NCBI GenBank assembly: GCA_045634325.1
Contig: JAZRAA010000034.1
Coordinates: 1 to 64,000 of the forward strand
DNA from: URNF01 sp045634325
Lineage (GTDB): Bacteria > Bacillota > Clostridia > Oscillospirales > Acutalibacteraceae
Direction: 5' to 3'
Length of the DNA stretch: 64,000 nt
Under the pieces are notes generated by a model. It searched no databases. It saw only the letters and a list, made by a program, of their open reading frames with translations, and was not told the origin of the DNA. A program made the position numbers and the translations under genes. Positions 16,666 through 25,801 of this stretch are shown here, one piece after another. How positions within the stretch are numbered: position 1 is the first letter of the stretch; every line of letters begins with the position of its first letter.

Positions 16666-18255
16666 ATGATTTCCGAACAATACAAAAAGTTTCTCGGGTA
16701 CGTTATCTATCAGATTTACCCCAGAAGTTTCAACGATTCCAATAATGACGGTATCGGTGATATCAACGGCGTGACAGAGAAGCTGGATTACTTAAAAGAA
16801 CTTGGTGTTAATGCTATTTGGTTGTGTCCTTGCTATAAAAGTCCCAACGAGGACAACGGCTATGACATTGCCGATTACCGTGACATTATGGACGAGTTCG
16901 GCACGTTGGACGATATTAAACGACTGATCAGTGAAATGCATAAACGTGACATGAAACTGATAATGGACCTCGTTCCCAATCACACCTCCTCCGAACATGA
17001 ATGGTTTAAGCAATCGAGAAAATCCAAAGATAATCCATACAGCGACTATTATTATTGGTTTGACCAACCGCAAAACGATTGGCAATCTGCTTTCGGCGGT
17101 TCCGCATGGGAATACGATGAGCAAAGAGGGCAGTATTATCTCCATTCCTATGCCATTAAGCAGCCTGACCTCAACTGGGAAAATCCGAAAGTGGTAGAGG
17201 AAATCAAATCCATTATCGATTTTTGGGTTGACTTAGGCGTAGACGGTTTCCGTTGTGATGTCATCGACCAGATTTCCAAAGACTGGTTCAACAACAGAAA
17301 CTGTTTCGGTCCGCAGCTTCATCAACATATTCACGCCCTGTTCGGCAGAGATGAAGTGCGCCATATTTTCACGGTCGGCGAATGCTGGGCGGGAGAAATC
17401 GAAGAAATCATTCGCCACTCGGCATCCGAGCGCGGCGAACTGTCCACCTTGTTCCAATTTAACCATTTAGACTGCGGACGCAACGGAAAATGGGACAGCA
17501 AAGCGGATTCTCTCAAATCGGTGCGCGACATCATCGCCAACTGGCAAACGCTCAACCAACAGCACGATTTGATTCACTCCCTATTTACCGATAACCACGA
17601 CAATGCACGTTTCATTACCCGTGTGGGAAACAAAGACGAGCTGCGATATGAATCTGCGACCTGCGTGGCGGCAATGTTCTATATGCTGCGCGGCGTGCCC
17701 TTTATCTATCAAGGACAAGAATTCGGTTTGGTTGACTCGTACCACGATACCATTGATGAATTCGACGACATCGAAAGCATCAATATGTATAACGAGTTGT
17801 GCAAAACCATGTCCGCGGAGCAAGCTATCCAAAAAATCAATTTCGGTAGCCGTGATAACCCCCGCCGCCCGATGACTTGGACTGCAAAAGACGGCTACGG
17901 TTTCTCCCAAGCAAAACCGTGGATTACGCATCACAGCCTTGCCAAAGAAATCAACCTGGAAAATGACCTCGCAAGCGAAAAATCGGTGTTCGCATTCTAC
18001 CGCGACCTGCTGAAACTCCGCAAAGAAAACGATGCCATTCTCTACGGCGATTTTGAAGTGTTATCCAAATCCGAAGATAATTTCTTCATTTATGCCCGCA
18101 CCTATGAAGGCAAGAAATTCATCGTTGTGTGTAACTTTGAACAAGACAGCGATATTGCCGTGAATACCAGCGGCAAAATCGTGTTGCAAAACTACGCAAG
18201 AGAGGAAATTTGCGGCAAATACCGTCCTTACGAAACAGTTATCATTGAAGAATAA
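16666..18255 (+). CDS. GH13 alpha-glucosidase (oligo-1,6-glucosidase type)
   Basis: This 529-residue cytoplasmic glycoside hydrolase family 13 enzyme cleaves short alpha-glucosides such as isomaltose, maltose or trehalulose-type sugars. It starts with the subfamily hallmark QIYPRSFNDSNNDGIGDI. Catalytic residues are in DGFRCDVID (nucleophile Asp near 196), VGECW (acid/base Glu near 239) and TDNHDN (transition-state Asp near 310); MDLVPNHTS is conserved region I. The Cys before the nucleophile replaces the more usual Met. There is no signal peptide. ATG 16666 follows GGAGGG. The malQ gene lies 275 bases downstream on the same strand. Trehalose-6-phosphate hydrolase is a less likely alternative. 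Confidence 0.88.
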   Translation: MISEQYKKFLGYVIYQIYPRSFNDSNNDGIGDINGVTEKLDYLKELGVNAIWLCPCYKSPNEDNGYDIADYRDIMDEFGTLDDIKRLISEMHKRDMKLIMDLVPNHTSSEHEWFKQSRKSKDNPYSDYYYWFDQPQNDWQSAFGGSAWEYDEQRGQYYLHSYAIKQPDLNWENPKVVEEIKSIIDFWVDLGVDGFRCDVIDQISKDWFNNRNCFGPQLHQHIHALFGRDEVRHIFTVGECWAGEIEEIIRHSASERGELSTLFQFNHLDCGRNGKWDSKADSLKSVRDIIANWQTLNQQHDLIHSLFTDNHDNARFITRVGNKDELRYESATCVAAMFYMLRGVPFIYQGQEFGLVDSYHDTIDEFDDIESINMYNELCKTMSAEQAIQKINFGSRDNPRRPMTWTAKDGYGFSQAKPWITHHSLAKEINLENDLASEKSVFAFYRDLLKLRKENDAILYGDFEVLSKSEDNFFIYARTYEGKKFIVVCNFEQDSDIAVNTSGKIVLQNYAREEICGKYRPYETVIIEE

Positions 18256-18261
18256 CATACA

Positions 18262-18297
18262 AAAAGCACACGGCACTGCTGCGTGCTTTCTTTCTTT
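18262..18297 (+). terminator. Probable terminator after the alpha-glucosidase gene
   Basis: Arms AAAGCAC (18263-18269) and GTGCTTT (18283-18289) with further inner pairs, then CTTTCTTT. The rest of the 18298-18529 spacer shows no gene. TATACTGT occurs twice (near 18422 and 18501), and the second copy may be the -10 of malQ. Confidence 0.55.
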
Positions 18298-18529
18298 AAG
18301 GAAGCACCTCTGTTTGACAACTGCGCATAGTAAAAAGTCCATATCAATCCCCAGCACTTTTTTCTACCATATTTTTTCATAAAATGCCAGACTTTCCATT
18401 GCCAAAACACATAAAAACTTGTATACTGTACTGTATTAAAATAACAAGCAACACCTTTAGAAAAACCACAAGATAAACGGATAATTTGTATATGAAAAAG
18501 TATACTGTTACTATGGGAGGAATGCACCT

Positions 18530-20032
18530 ATGCGTACTTGCGGTATTTTAATGCCGATTTTTTCATTGCCGTCACGCTATGGCATCGGCACATTCGGCAA
18601 GGAAGCCGAACGTTTTGTCGACTTTTTAAAAAAATCGGGACAAACATACTGGCAAATTTTGCCGCTCACCCCGACAGGATTTGGTGATTCTCCCTATCAA
18701 TCGTTTTCCGCCTATGCGGGAAACCCCTATTTCATCGATTTAGAGCAACTGATAGAGGAAGGTCTGCTGTTAAAAGCAGAAGTAGATGCTTGTGACTTCG
18801 GCGATGACCCGGCCAAAGTGGATTACGGCAAATTATATGCGGCGCGGTTACCGTTACTCAAAAAAGCGTTCGCACGTTTTGTACCGGATGCAAAATACAC
18901 CCTGTTTTGTGAGAAAAACGTCGCATGGCTGCCCGACTATGCATTGTTTATGGCTATCAAGCAGGCGCACAACGACCAATGTTTTGACAGTTGGCCCGCA
19001 CCGCTTCGTCGCAGAGACCCTGCCGCTTGTGCCGCAGCACGTACCCAATACGCAGATACGGTCGGATTTTACACGTTCCTGCAATTTGAATTTTACAAAC
19101 AATGGAATGTGCTCAAAAACTATGCCAACAAAAACGGCATATACTTTATCGGTGACCTGCCGATTTATGTTGCCTATGACAGTGCTGACGTATGGTCCAA
19201 TCCCGACCAGTTCCTGCTCGATACCGACGGCAAGCCGACCTCGGTAGCGGGTGTACCGCCCGATGCTTTTTCCGCCGACGGACAGTTGTGGGGCAACCCT
19301 TTGTATGACTGGAAACGTATGGAAGCAGACGGATACAGGTGGTGGAAAAACCGCATCGCGCATGCACTCACCACCTATGACGTGGTACGCATTGACCATT
19401 TCCGCGGTTTTTGCGACTATTTTGCAGTTCCGTATGGTGATAAAACCGCCCGCAACGGTAAATGGAAAAAAGGCCCCGGCAATGCGGTGTTTGAAGCATG
19501 CAAAGATTTATGTCCCGACGGTTTGCCGATTATTGCCGAAGACCTCGGCTTCTTGACAGAGGATGTCGCCGAAATGTTGCGCACCAGCGGATTCCCCGGC
19601 ATGAAAGTGTTACAATTTGCTTTCGATAGCCGCGAGGAAAGTGATTATCTGCCGCACAACTATCCCCACCACTGTGTAGTATATACCGGCACGCACGACA
19701 ACGATACCATTAAAGGTTGGGCGAAAACCGCACCCACAGCAGACGTAGAATTTGCACGGCAATATATGAATATCACAGATGATGCGCAATTCCCTTGGAG
19801 CATGATGCGATTAGCGCTCATGTCGGTAGCAGACACCTGTATTCTGATGATGACCGATATACTGCAACTGGATAACAGCGCACGCATCAATACCCCGGCC
19901 GTCGCACAAGGGAACTGGCAGTGGCGTATCGACGGCGGTTGTATCAATGACTGGCTGGCAAAAATTCTGCGGGATGTCACCGCGGTATACAGCCGTCTCC
20001 CCGCCACTAAACAACCCACAAAATCCGTATAA
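18530..20032 (+). CDS. malQ: 4-alpha-glucanotransferase (amylomaltase)
   Basis: This 500-residue GH77 enzyme disproportionates maltodextrins by moving alpha-1,4-glucan segments between chains and releasing glucose. It starts RTCGILMPIFSLPSRYGIGTFG, followed by GQTYWQILPLTPTGFGDSPYQSFSA, the family signature. The nucleophile Asp is in VRIDHFRGF (~288), the acid/base Glu in IIAEDLGF (~336), and the third acid in GTHDND (~388). The length is typical of short bacterial MalQ. GGGAGGAATGCACCT precedes the ATG. With the upstream alpha-glucosidase it forms a maltodextrin/glycogen-degradation pair. Transporters and a regulator are not in this window. Confidence 0.95.
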   Translation: MRTCGILMPIFSLPSRYGIGTFGKEAERFVDFLKKSGQTYWQILPLTPTGFGDSPYQSFSAYAGNPYFIDLEQLIEEGLLLKAEVDACDFGDDPAKVDYGKLYAARLPLLKKAFARFVPDAKYTLFCEKNVAWLPDYALFMAIKQAHNDQCFDSWPAPLRRRDPAACAAARTQYADTVGFYTFLQFEFYKQWNVLKNYANKNGIYFIGDLPIYVAYDSADVWSNPDQFLLDTDGKPTSVAGVPPDAFSADGQLWGNPLYDWKRMEADGYRWWKNRIAHALTTYDVVRIDHFRGFCDYFAVPYGDKTARNGKWKKGPGNAVFEACKDLCPDGLPIIAEDLGFLTEDVAEMLRTSGFPGMKVLQFAFDSREESDYLPHNYPHHCVVYTGTHDNDTIKGWAKTAPTADVEFARQYMNITDDAQFPWSMMRLALMSVADTCILMMTDILQLDNSARINTPAVAQGNWQWRIDGGCINDWLAKILRDVTAVYSRLPATKQPTKSV

Positions 20033-20035
20033 TAC

Positions 20036-20070
20036 AAAACTCCCGAAATTTTCATTTCGGGAGTTTTCTT
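20036..20070. terminator. Bidirectional terminator between malQ and the LtaS-like gene
   Basis: A perfect 14-bp stem (20036-20049 with 20054-20067), loop TTTC, with A/T runs on both sides. Confidence 0.85.
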
Positions 20071-22156
20071 ATTGTACGCTAAACAGCGCATCTTTACGAT
20101 TAACCTTGTCTAAAAGTCCGTTATACTGCACGTGACGATATTTCTCCAACAACTGTGTATACTGTGTGGTTTGGTTCCAATCGTAATAGTTTCCTTGTGC
20201 ATCGATATATCCCACCGTGTCAATCACAGGTAATGTTTCGGATAATTTGAGCAAATACCGATTATAGTCACTCATCTGCAAACCTGCAGTCTTGAGCACC
20301 AAGCTGGACAAATAATTGGAACTGAGTGCCGTGTATTCCGCTTCCTCGATATCATAGTTTGCCCAAATCAAAAATGGTGTGATGTGGCGAGATTGCTGTT
20401 GTTCCAAGCTCAAATCGTTGATAGAGGCACCAATCGTTTGTTCCACAAAATCGTTTTCAATCGCGGGTTGATGGTCACCGAACATACAAATGATAACCGG
20501 CTCGTCCACCTGTTCAAAATACGCAACCAAATCTTTAAACGCATCGTCACTGTGTTTAATCAAAGACAAATAGCGGTCGGTGTCACTGTATGCATCGGTA
20601 TCGGTCAACCATACCTGCCTATCAAAATTGACAGCATCCTGACGAAAAGCGCCGTGGTTTTGCATGGTGACATTGAACATGAAATACGGTTTTGAAGTGT
20701 CACGGTTTTCAAAATTCTCGATAATTAACTTGTAGTTGTATGCATCCTTTACATACTGCCGCATCAGAATGTCATCCGCAGGATAAGCTTCCTCCATCAG
20801 CTGTTGCAGGTAATCGATATCGTATCCGTTTTGCTGATACTGAGCAAAAATATTCATATCCAGCATATCTTCAATGGAAATGAAATCCGTAAAGCCTAAA
20901 TTGGGAAATACCGTGTCCCGATTCCACCCACCCTCATAATAAGGATGCATATAATTGACGCCATATCCTTGTCCGGACATCCAGCCGGGCAACGCAAGCA
21001 AACTGCGATTTGCATATAAAATATACGCATTACTACCCGACGGCAAAAACGCCATGGAATTACCGGTCAAAAACTCAAATTCGGTATTAGCGGTACCGGC
21101 ACCGATAACCGGCACATACAAATTACCACGCACCGTATTTTCTTTCAAAGAAGAAATAAACGGTAATGGGTCAATATTGGTATTCACCTCACCGAGCGCC
21201 GATAAATCGGACAGAGCCTCATTCATGATACAGATAACATGCGGTGTGGTTTCGCTTGGTGTGGGTTGTTCCTCGCCATCCAGCAATTCCTCCACATAGC
21301 TCTCCACCAAATCCGCATCGTATCCCGTGGGTTCTAATACGTACAGATATTTAATATTGATAAAGAAACTGTACGTAAAACCATAATTACGAAATCCACG
21401 TGCCTGATTCCAAAAATCAGGTTTAACACCAAACTGTGCAAAAAACGAAGTGAAGAAAAAGGTTAGTACAACGCCGAGGAATACCACGCCGACCGTCGCA
21501 CGTGAAATGATGCGGGTAACCAACCGAAAAGACGGCGTTTTCAAACGTATGCCTACTACTATTAAAAACACCAACAACACCAACGCACTGACAACGGCGT
21601 AATTTAAGCGGTAGTCATACTGCTCTAAAATGGCATCCGCCACGCCAAGACTCAAAAAGTCCATCGGCACAAACGGCGTGCCACGATATTGCATCATGAA
21701 ATAATTCACCAATCCAAAACAGAACAACAGCGGATTGAGAATCAAAATCGGCAAACGAAAACTACCCGATACTGCATAAATGAAACCCTGCAACAGTAAC
21801 GTCAGCAAATAATTGGCAGCAAAGCCGAAATAAGTCATATCGTACACGAAAATATTATTGAGCGCCTCGGTCATGGTTACCGTTACCACCGGCAGCAAGA
21901 AAAACAAGGCGGTATTGAAACATTGCCGTGCAACAGTCTGTTTCCATTCCACACGAAAGGCAATGAGCATTCCAATTAGGAAAGGCGCAAGCAAACAACC
22001 GCTATACAGCAGGATACGTGCCGCGGTAGGCGTTTGCAAAAAACTGTTGGTATGCGCCAAAATAACACCCAACAACAACGCCGTTATCACGGCAGCAATA
22101 ATGAACGACCACCGTGTGTACGTGATATGAAAATGTTTTTTGATAAAAGTTTGCAT
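20069..22156 (-). CDS. LtaS-family membrane phosphoglycerol transferase (sulfatase fold)
   Basis: This 695-residue protein belongs to the lipoteichoic acid synthase family, which polymerises or transfers glycerol phosphate from phosphatidylglycerol outside the membrane. About six hydrophobic segments fill residues 1-245. The extracellular alkaline-phosphatase-like domain follows. MNEALSDLSAL carries the first metal ligands (E in place of the usual), GAGTANTEFEFLTG the Thr nucleophile near residue 355, and MFGDHQP the distal metal ligands. It is longer than typical LtaS, with an extended N-terminal membrane part. The stop lies in the shared terminator with malQ, and htpG begins upstream with a 33-base gap, so the two may share a transcript. 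It could alternatively decorate a glycolipid rather than build a long chain. Confidence 0.85.
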   Translation of the reverse strand: MQTFIKKHFHITYTRWSFIIAAVITALLLGVILAHTNSFLQTPTAARILLYSGCLLAPFLIGMLIAFRVEWKQTVARQCFNTALFFLLPVVTVTMTEALNNIFVYDMTYFGFAANYLLTLLLQGFIYAVSGSFRLPILILNPLLFCFGLVNYFMMQYRGTPFVPMDFLSLGVADAILEQYDYRLNYAVVSALVLLVFLIVVGIRLKTPSFRLVTRIISRATVGVVFLGVVLTFFFTSFFAQFGVKPDFWNQARGFRNYGFTYSFFINIKYLYVLEPTGYDADLVESYVEELLDGEEQPTPSETTPHVICIMNEALSDLSALGEVNTNIDPLPFISSLKENTVRGNLYVPVIGAGTANTEFEFLTGNSMAFLPSGSNAYILYANRSLLALPGWMSGQGYGVNYMHPYYEGGWNRDTVFPNLGFTDFISIEDMLDMNIFAQYQQNGYDIDYLQQLMEEAYPADDILMRQYVKDAYNYKLIIENFENRDTSKPYFMFNVTMQNHGAFRQDAVNFDRQVWLTDTDAYSDTDRYLSLIKHSDDAFKDLVAYFEQVDEPVIICMFGDHQPAIENDFVEQTIGASINDLSLEQQQSRHITPFLIWANYDIEEAEYTALSSNYLSSLVLKTAGLQMSDYNRYLLKLSETLPVIDTVGYIDAQGNYYDWNQTTQYTQLLEKYRHVQYNGLLDKVNRKDALFSVQ

Positions 22157-22189
22157 ATCTATACAATATCCTCTTTTTCTATCAAAGAA

Positions 22190-24082
22190 TTATTCTGCCA
22201 TCAAAGCGCAAATGCGCGCAGAAAAAGCCACCGCATCCTCCACAGGCAAACCTTCAATCAACAACGCCTGGTCGTATAGCAATTTTGCATAGTCAGAAAG
22301 TTTATCCGCATTCTCTGCCTGTAAAGCAGTGAGTTTTTGGAAAACAGGGTGTTCGGCATTGAGTTCCAACACACGCTCGGCTTTGGGGGCTTGTTGTCCG
22401 GGCATGGAAGCAAGCACCTTTTCCATTTCAATGGACAACATACCCTCGCTGGACAAGCACACCGGATGGGTTTTTAAACGTTTGGAAATTTTAACCGACT
22501 TGACTTTACCGTCCAACGCCTTGGTGAGCGCTGTGAGCAACGGTTCGTGCTGTGCGTCCGCCTCGGCGGTGTTGGCATCGTCCTCCTCAAACCCTAAATC
22601 GCCCGCCGACACGGATTTGAAAGGTTTGTCAGCATACGTGTGCAACATCTGCAACGCAAACTCGTCCACGTCATCGGTCAAATACAGAATTTCAAAACCC
22701 TTTTCCCGCACCATTTCGGTTTGCGGGAGTTTTGCGATTTTATCGACCGTATCACCGCAAGCATAATAAATATATTTTTGTTCTTCGGTCATACGGGACA
22801 CGTATTCGGAAAGAGTGGTATACTTATTTTCAAAAGAGGAAACAAACAAAATCAGGTCTTGCAAAACGTCCTTGTGCATACCGTAATCATTATACACACC
22901 GAATTTCAGTTGTAACCCGAAATTTTTGAAAAACGCCTCATACTGCTCACGGTCGTTTTTGCACATGGAAGTGAGTTCGCTTTGGATTTTCTTTTCCAAT
23001 CGAGAAGCGATCACTTTCAACTGACGATCGTGTTGTAACATCTCACGCGAAATGTTAAGTGATAAATCCTGCGAATCCACAAGGCCCTTGACGAAACTGA
23101 AATAATCAGGCAAGAGGTCAGCGCATTTATCCATAATTAACACACCGCTTGCATACAACTGCAAACCCTTTTCGTATTCACGTGTGTAATAATTAAATGG
23201 TGCATTAGAAGGGATAAACATGAGTGCATTGTAGGTTGCCGCACCTTCGGTGCTGGAATGGATAACTTTTGCAGGGTCGCTGTAATCCGAGAACTTAGAT
23301 TTATAAAAATCGTTATATTCTTCCGTGGTAATCTCGTTTTTGTTCTTTTTCCACAACGGCACCATGCTGTTCAAGGTCTCGTTTTCGGTATAGGTTTCAT
23401 ATTCCGGCTGTTTACCATCCACGCCGGTCCCCTCTTTCAGACGTGTCTTTTCCACGTCCATTTTGATGGGATAGCGGATATAGTCGGAATATTTTTTGAC
23501 AATATCCTGTAACCGATACGCCGTCAAAAACTCATCATAATTTTCATCAGCGGTATTATCCTTGATGTGCAACAAAATCTTGGTGCCGTGGGATGCTTTT
23601 TGTGCGCTTTCCACCGTGTAGCCTTGCGCACCCGTAGAATGCCAACGCCACGCCTCATCGCTGCCAAACGCACGGCTGATAACCGTCACACTGTCCGCCA
23701 CCATAAACGCCGAATAAAATCCCACGCCGAACTGGCCGATAATATCCACGTCTTCCTTTTGCTCGTTTGCCTTTTTAAAAGCGAACGAACCACTTTTGGC
23801 AATGGTGCCTAAATTGCTTTCCAATTCTTCTTTGGTCATGCCGATACCGTTATCCTCCAACGTGAGCATACGGGTATCCTTGTCCACCGTCAACTGTATG
23901 GAAAAATCCGCACGGGAAACACCCGACAAATTCTCCTGCAAGGTGCGATAATAGAGTTTATCCATCGCATCACTCGCATTGGAAATCAACTCACGCAGAA
24001 AAATCTCCTTGTGCGTGTAAATCGAGTGAATCATCATATCGAGAAGTCGTTTAGACTCTGCTTTAAATTGTTTGGTTGCCAT
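22190..24082 (-). CDS. htpG: Molecular chaperone HtpG (Hsp90)
   Basis: This 630-residue cytoplasmic ATP-dependent chaperone is a homodimer. The N-terminal GHKL ATPase has ELISNASDAMDKL (~30-43), LEDNGIGMTKEEL (~75-87) and GQFGVGFYSAFMV (~116-128); the middle and C-terminal domains are full length. KQFKAESKRLLDMMIHSIYTHKEIFLRELISN in pieces matches the family start. AAGGGGGT precedes the ATG. The promoter at 24132-24160 is close to sigma-A consensus, and no CIRCE element is visible, so HrcA control is not supported. Its divergent neighbour is tcdA, with mirror-image -35 regions. Confidence 0.96.
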   Translation of the reverse strand: MATKQFKAESKRLLDMMIHSIYTHKEIFLRELISNASDAMDKLYYRTLQENLSGVSRADFSIQLTVDKDTRMLTLEDNGIGMTKEELESNLGTIAKSGSFAFKKANEQKEDVDIIGQFGVGFYSAFMVADSVTVISRAFGSDEAWRWHSTGAQGYTVESAQKASHGTKILLHIKDNTADENYDEFLTAYRLQDIVKKYSDYIRYPIKMDVEKTRLKEGTGVDGKQPEYETYTENETLNSMVPLWKKNKNEITTEEYNDFYKSKFSDYSDPAKVIHSSTEGAATYNALMFIPSNAPFNYYTREYEKGLQLYASGVLIMDKCADLLPDYFSFVKGLVDSQDLSLNISREMLQHDRQLKVIASRLEKKIQSELTSMCKNDREQYEAFFKNFGLQLKFGVYNDYGMHKDVLQDLILFVSSFENKYTTLSEYVSRMTEEQKYIYYACGDTVDKIAKLPQTEMVREKGFEILYLTDDVDEFALQMLHTYADKPFKSVSAGDLGFEEDDANTAEADAQHEPLLTALTKALDGKVKSVKISKRLKTHPVCLSSEGMLSIEMEKVLASMPGQQAPKAERVLELNAEHPVFQKLTALQAENADKLSDYAKLLYDQALLIEGLPVEDAVAFSARICALMAE

Positions 24083-24131
24083 CGTGTAACCCCCTTGAAA
24101 AACGGCATTTTGCCTTATAAATACTGATTTT

Positions 24132-24160
24132 ACTATACGCTCTTACATAAAAAAGTGCAA
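24132..24160 (-). promoter_or_regulatory. Promoter of htpG
   Basis: On the minus strand, TTGCAC (24155-24160), 17-base spacer, TATAGT (24132-24137). Confidence 0.75.
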
Positions 24161-24200
24161 GACCCTTTTATTAAAAAAGTGTAAATCTGCTTGCACTTTT
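24151..24200. promoter_or_regulatory. Perfect inverted repeat spanning both divergent -35 elements
   Basis: AAAAGTGCAAG (24151-24161) and CTTGCACTTTT (24190-24200) are perfect reverse complements 28 bases apart. Each contains the TTGCAC -35 hexamer of the promoter on its side. A related AAAAAGTGTAAA lies between them at about 24174. This could be an operator or the result of duplicated promoters. Confidence 0.5.
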
Positions 24201-24219
24201 GCCTCAGTAAAGGTATACT
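24191..24219 (+). promoter_or_regulatory. Promoter of tcdA
   Basis: TTGCAC (24191-24196), 17-base spacer, TATACT (24214-24219), 25 bases before the ATG. Confidence 0.75.
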
Positions 24220-24243
24220 GATAGCGTTAGGGGGATGGTGTAT

Positions 24244-24945
24244 ATGGAAACTGAATTTTCCCGTGCGGAATTGTTGTTGGGGGCAGACGGTATACGCACC
24301 TTGCGAGACAAAACCGTACTGATTTTTGGACTGGGCGGAGTTGGCTCGTATGTCGCGGAAGGATTGGCACGCGGCGGCGTTGGACATCTGATTTTGGTGG
24401 ACAATGATACGGTCAATATCACCAACATCAACCGTCAACTGATTGCCTTGCACAGCACCATCGGCATGCACAAAACCACCGTCACAGCGGCTAGAATCAA
24501 AGATATCTGCCCCGAAACAGAAGTGACCGTGCACCAATTGTTCTATCTGCCCGAAACCGCCAATGAAATTTCATTTGACGGTGTGGACTATATTGTGGAT
24601 GCGATTGACACGGTGAGCGGAAAACTAGAAATCGCGGTGCGCGCAAAAGCGGCAAACGTTCCGCTCATCAGTTGCATGGGCACCGGCAACAAACTGGACG
24701 CCTCTCGCCTAACCATCACCGATATTTATAAAACGGACACCTGCCCGCTTGCCAAAGTGATGCGCAGAGAACTGAAAAAACGTGGTGTGGAGTCTTTAAA
24801 AGTTATTTATTCCACAGAGGCCCCTATCCCCGTACCGCCGCCCGCACCAAATGAGCGTGCTACCCCCGGCAGTGTATCGTTTGTGCCGTCGGTTGCAGGC
24901 TTACTTGCCCCAGGAGAGGTTATCAAAGACTTATTAAGACGATAA
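24244..24945 (+). CDS. tcdA: tRNA threonylcarbamoyladenosine dehydratase (TcdA/CsdL family)
   Basis: This 233-residue E1-like enzyme uses ATP to cyclise t6A37 of tRNA to ct6A. The ThiF-type adenylation fold shows VLIFGLGGVGSYVAEGLARGGVG (ATP site, ~25-45), DNDTVNITNINRQ and DAIDTVSGK. The C-terminal part, PLAKVMRRELKKRG...KVIYSTE, is typical of YgdL/TcdA rather than ThiF or MoeB. The CxxC zinc pairs of MoeB are not obvious. ATG 24244 follows AGGGGGA by 8 bases; GTG 24235 is the weaker alternative. It is monocistronic, ending at a bidirectional terminator. Confidence 0.9.
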   Translation: METEFSRAELLLGADGIRTLRDKTVLIFGLGGVGSYVAEGLARGGVGHLILVDNDTVNITNINRQLIALHSTIGMHKTTVTAARIKDICPETEVTVHQLFYLPETANEISFDGVDYIVDAIDTVSGKLEIAVRAKAANVPLISCMGTGNKLDASRLTITDIYKTDTCPLAKVMRRELKKRGVESLKVIYSTEAPIPVPPPAPNERATPGSVSFVPSVAGLLAPGEVIKDLLRR

Positions 24946-24983
24946 AAACAGCCCGCTCGTATCACGAGCGGTCTGTTTTTTAA
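24946..24983. terminator. Bidirectional terminator between tcdA and ttcA
   Basis: Arms 24946-24960 and 24964-24978 (core CGCTCGT/ACGAGCG), one mismatch, then T6. It overlaps the end of ttcA. Confidence 0.75.
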
Positions 24984-25801
24984 TATGTATCCAAAAAACT
25001 ATGTTGTTCATCGCCTTTATAATAACTAATCACCGTTTCGAGATTAACATTCTCTGCAGAACGGAAAATGTTGACATCCACCTGCGGATTTTGACGGCGC
25101 AAATCGGCTATCATCCGTTTGATTTCCTGTCGCTTGGAATCCATCGTGTCATTTTCCAAACCCTCGGTCATACGGCAAGCACACCGCAAAAACGTCAAAT
25201 CATTATACCGTTGCCATGCGGCAATGTCCGCTTCCCGTACCATATACAGCGGGCGTATCAGTTCCATACCCTCAAAATTGAGACTGCGGATTTTTGGCAT
25301 CATGGTGCGCATCTCGGCACGATATAACATGCTCATCAACGTGGTTTCAATCACATCGTCAAAATGATGTCCCAGCGCAATTTTATTGCAACCCAATTCC
25401 TTTGCAAACTTATACAAATACCCGCGCCGCATACGTGCGCAAAGGTAACAAGGATTACCGTCGGTTTGTTTATCTACCACGTGAAAAATCGGCGCATCAA
25501 AAATTTCAATCGGGATGCCGAGTTTTTCCGCATTTTTCTCAATTTGACGGCGATTTTCGGGCGTATAGCCGGGGTCCATCACCAAAAATTTACATGTGAA
25601 CGGCACCTCACTGCCGTGGCGTTCCAGTTCCTGCATACATTTTGCGAGCAGCATGGAATCTTTACCGCCGGAAATACACACGCCGACTACGTCTCCGGCA
25701 GACAACATGCCATATTCTTTCAAACCGCCGATAAAACGGTTCCAAATCACCTTGCGGTATTTTTTGATGATACTGCGCTCAATGCGCTGTTGTTCAGTCA
25801 T
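24980..25801 (-). CDS. ttcA: tRNA 2-thiocytidine biosynthesis protein TtcA-like
   Basis: This 273-residue PP-loop ATPase would thiolate cytidine 32 of tRNA. GVCISGGKDSMLLAKCM is the PP-loop. CYLCARMRRGYLYKFA carries the CxxC, and a third Cys near CACRM can complete a 4Fe-4S site; GHHFDDVIETTL is the family motif. Several in-frame starts exist; ATG 25801 has AAGGGG seven bases upstream, while ATG 25807 is too close to it. The gene begins inside the last codons of the upstream flippase gene (8-base overlap), so translation is likely coupled. TtcA-family members differ in target, so the exact modified base is inferred. Confidence 0.85.
   Translation of the reverse strand: MTEQQRIERSIIKKYRKVIWNRFIGGLKEYGMLSAGDVVGVCISGGKDSMLLAKCMQELERHGSEVPFTCKFLVMDPGYTPENRRQIEKNAEKLGIPIEIFDAPIFHVVDKQTDGNPCYLCARMRRGYLYKFAKELGCNKIALGHHFDDVIETTLMSMLYRAEMRTMMPKIRSLNFEGMELIRPLYMVREADIAAWQRYNDLTFLRCACRMTEGLENDTMDSKRQEIKRMIADLRRQNPQVDVNIFRSAENVNLETVISYYKGDEQHSFLDTY

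Noticed and set aside
24083..24150. CIRCE-type heat-shock operator before htpG
   Set aside because: No TTAGCACTC-N9-GAGTGCTAA inverted repeat is present. The symmetry found is different (AAAAGTGCAAG).
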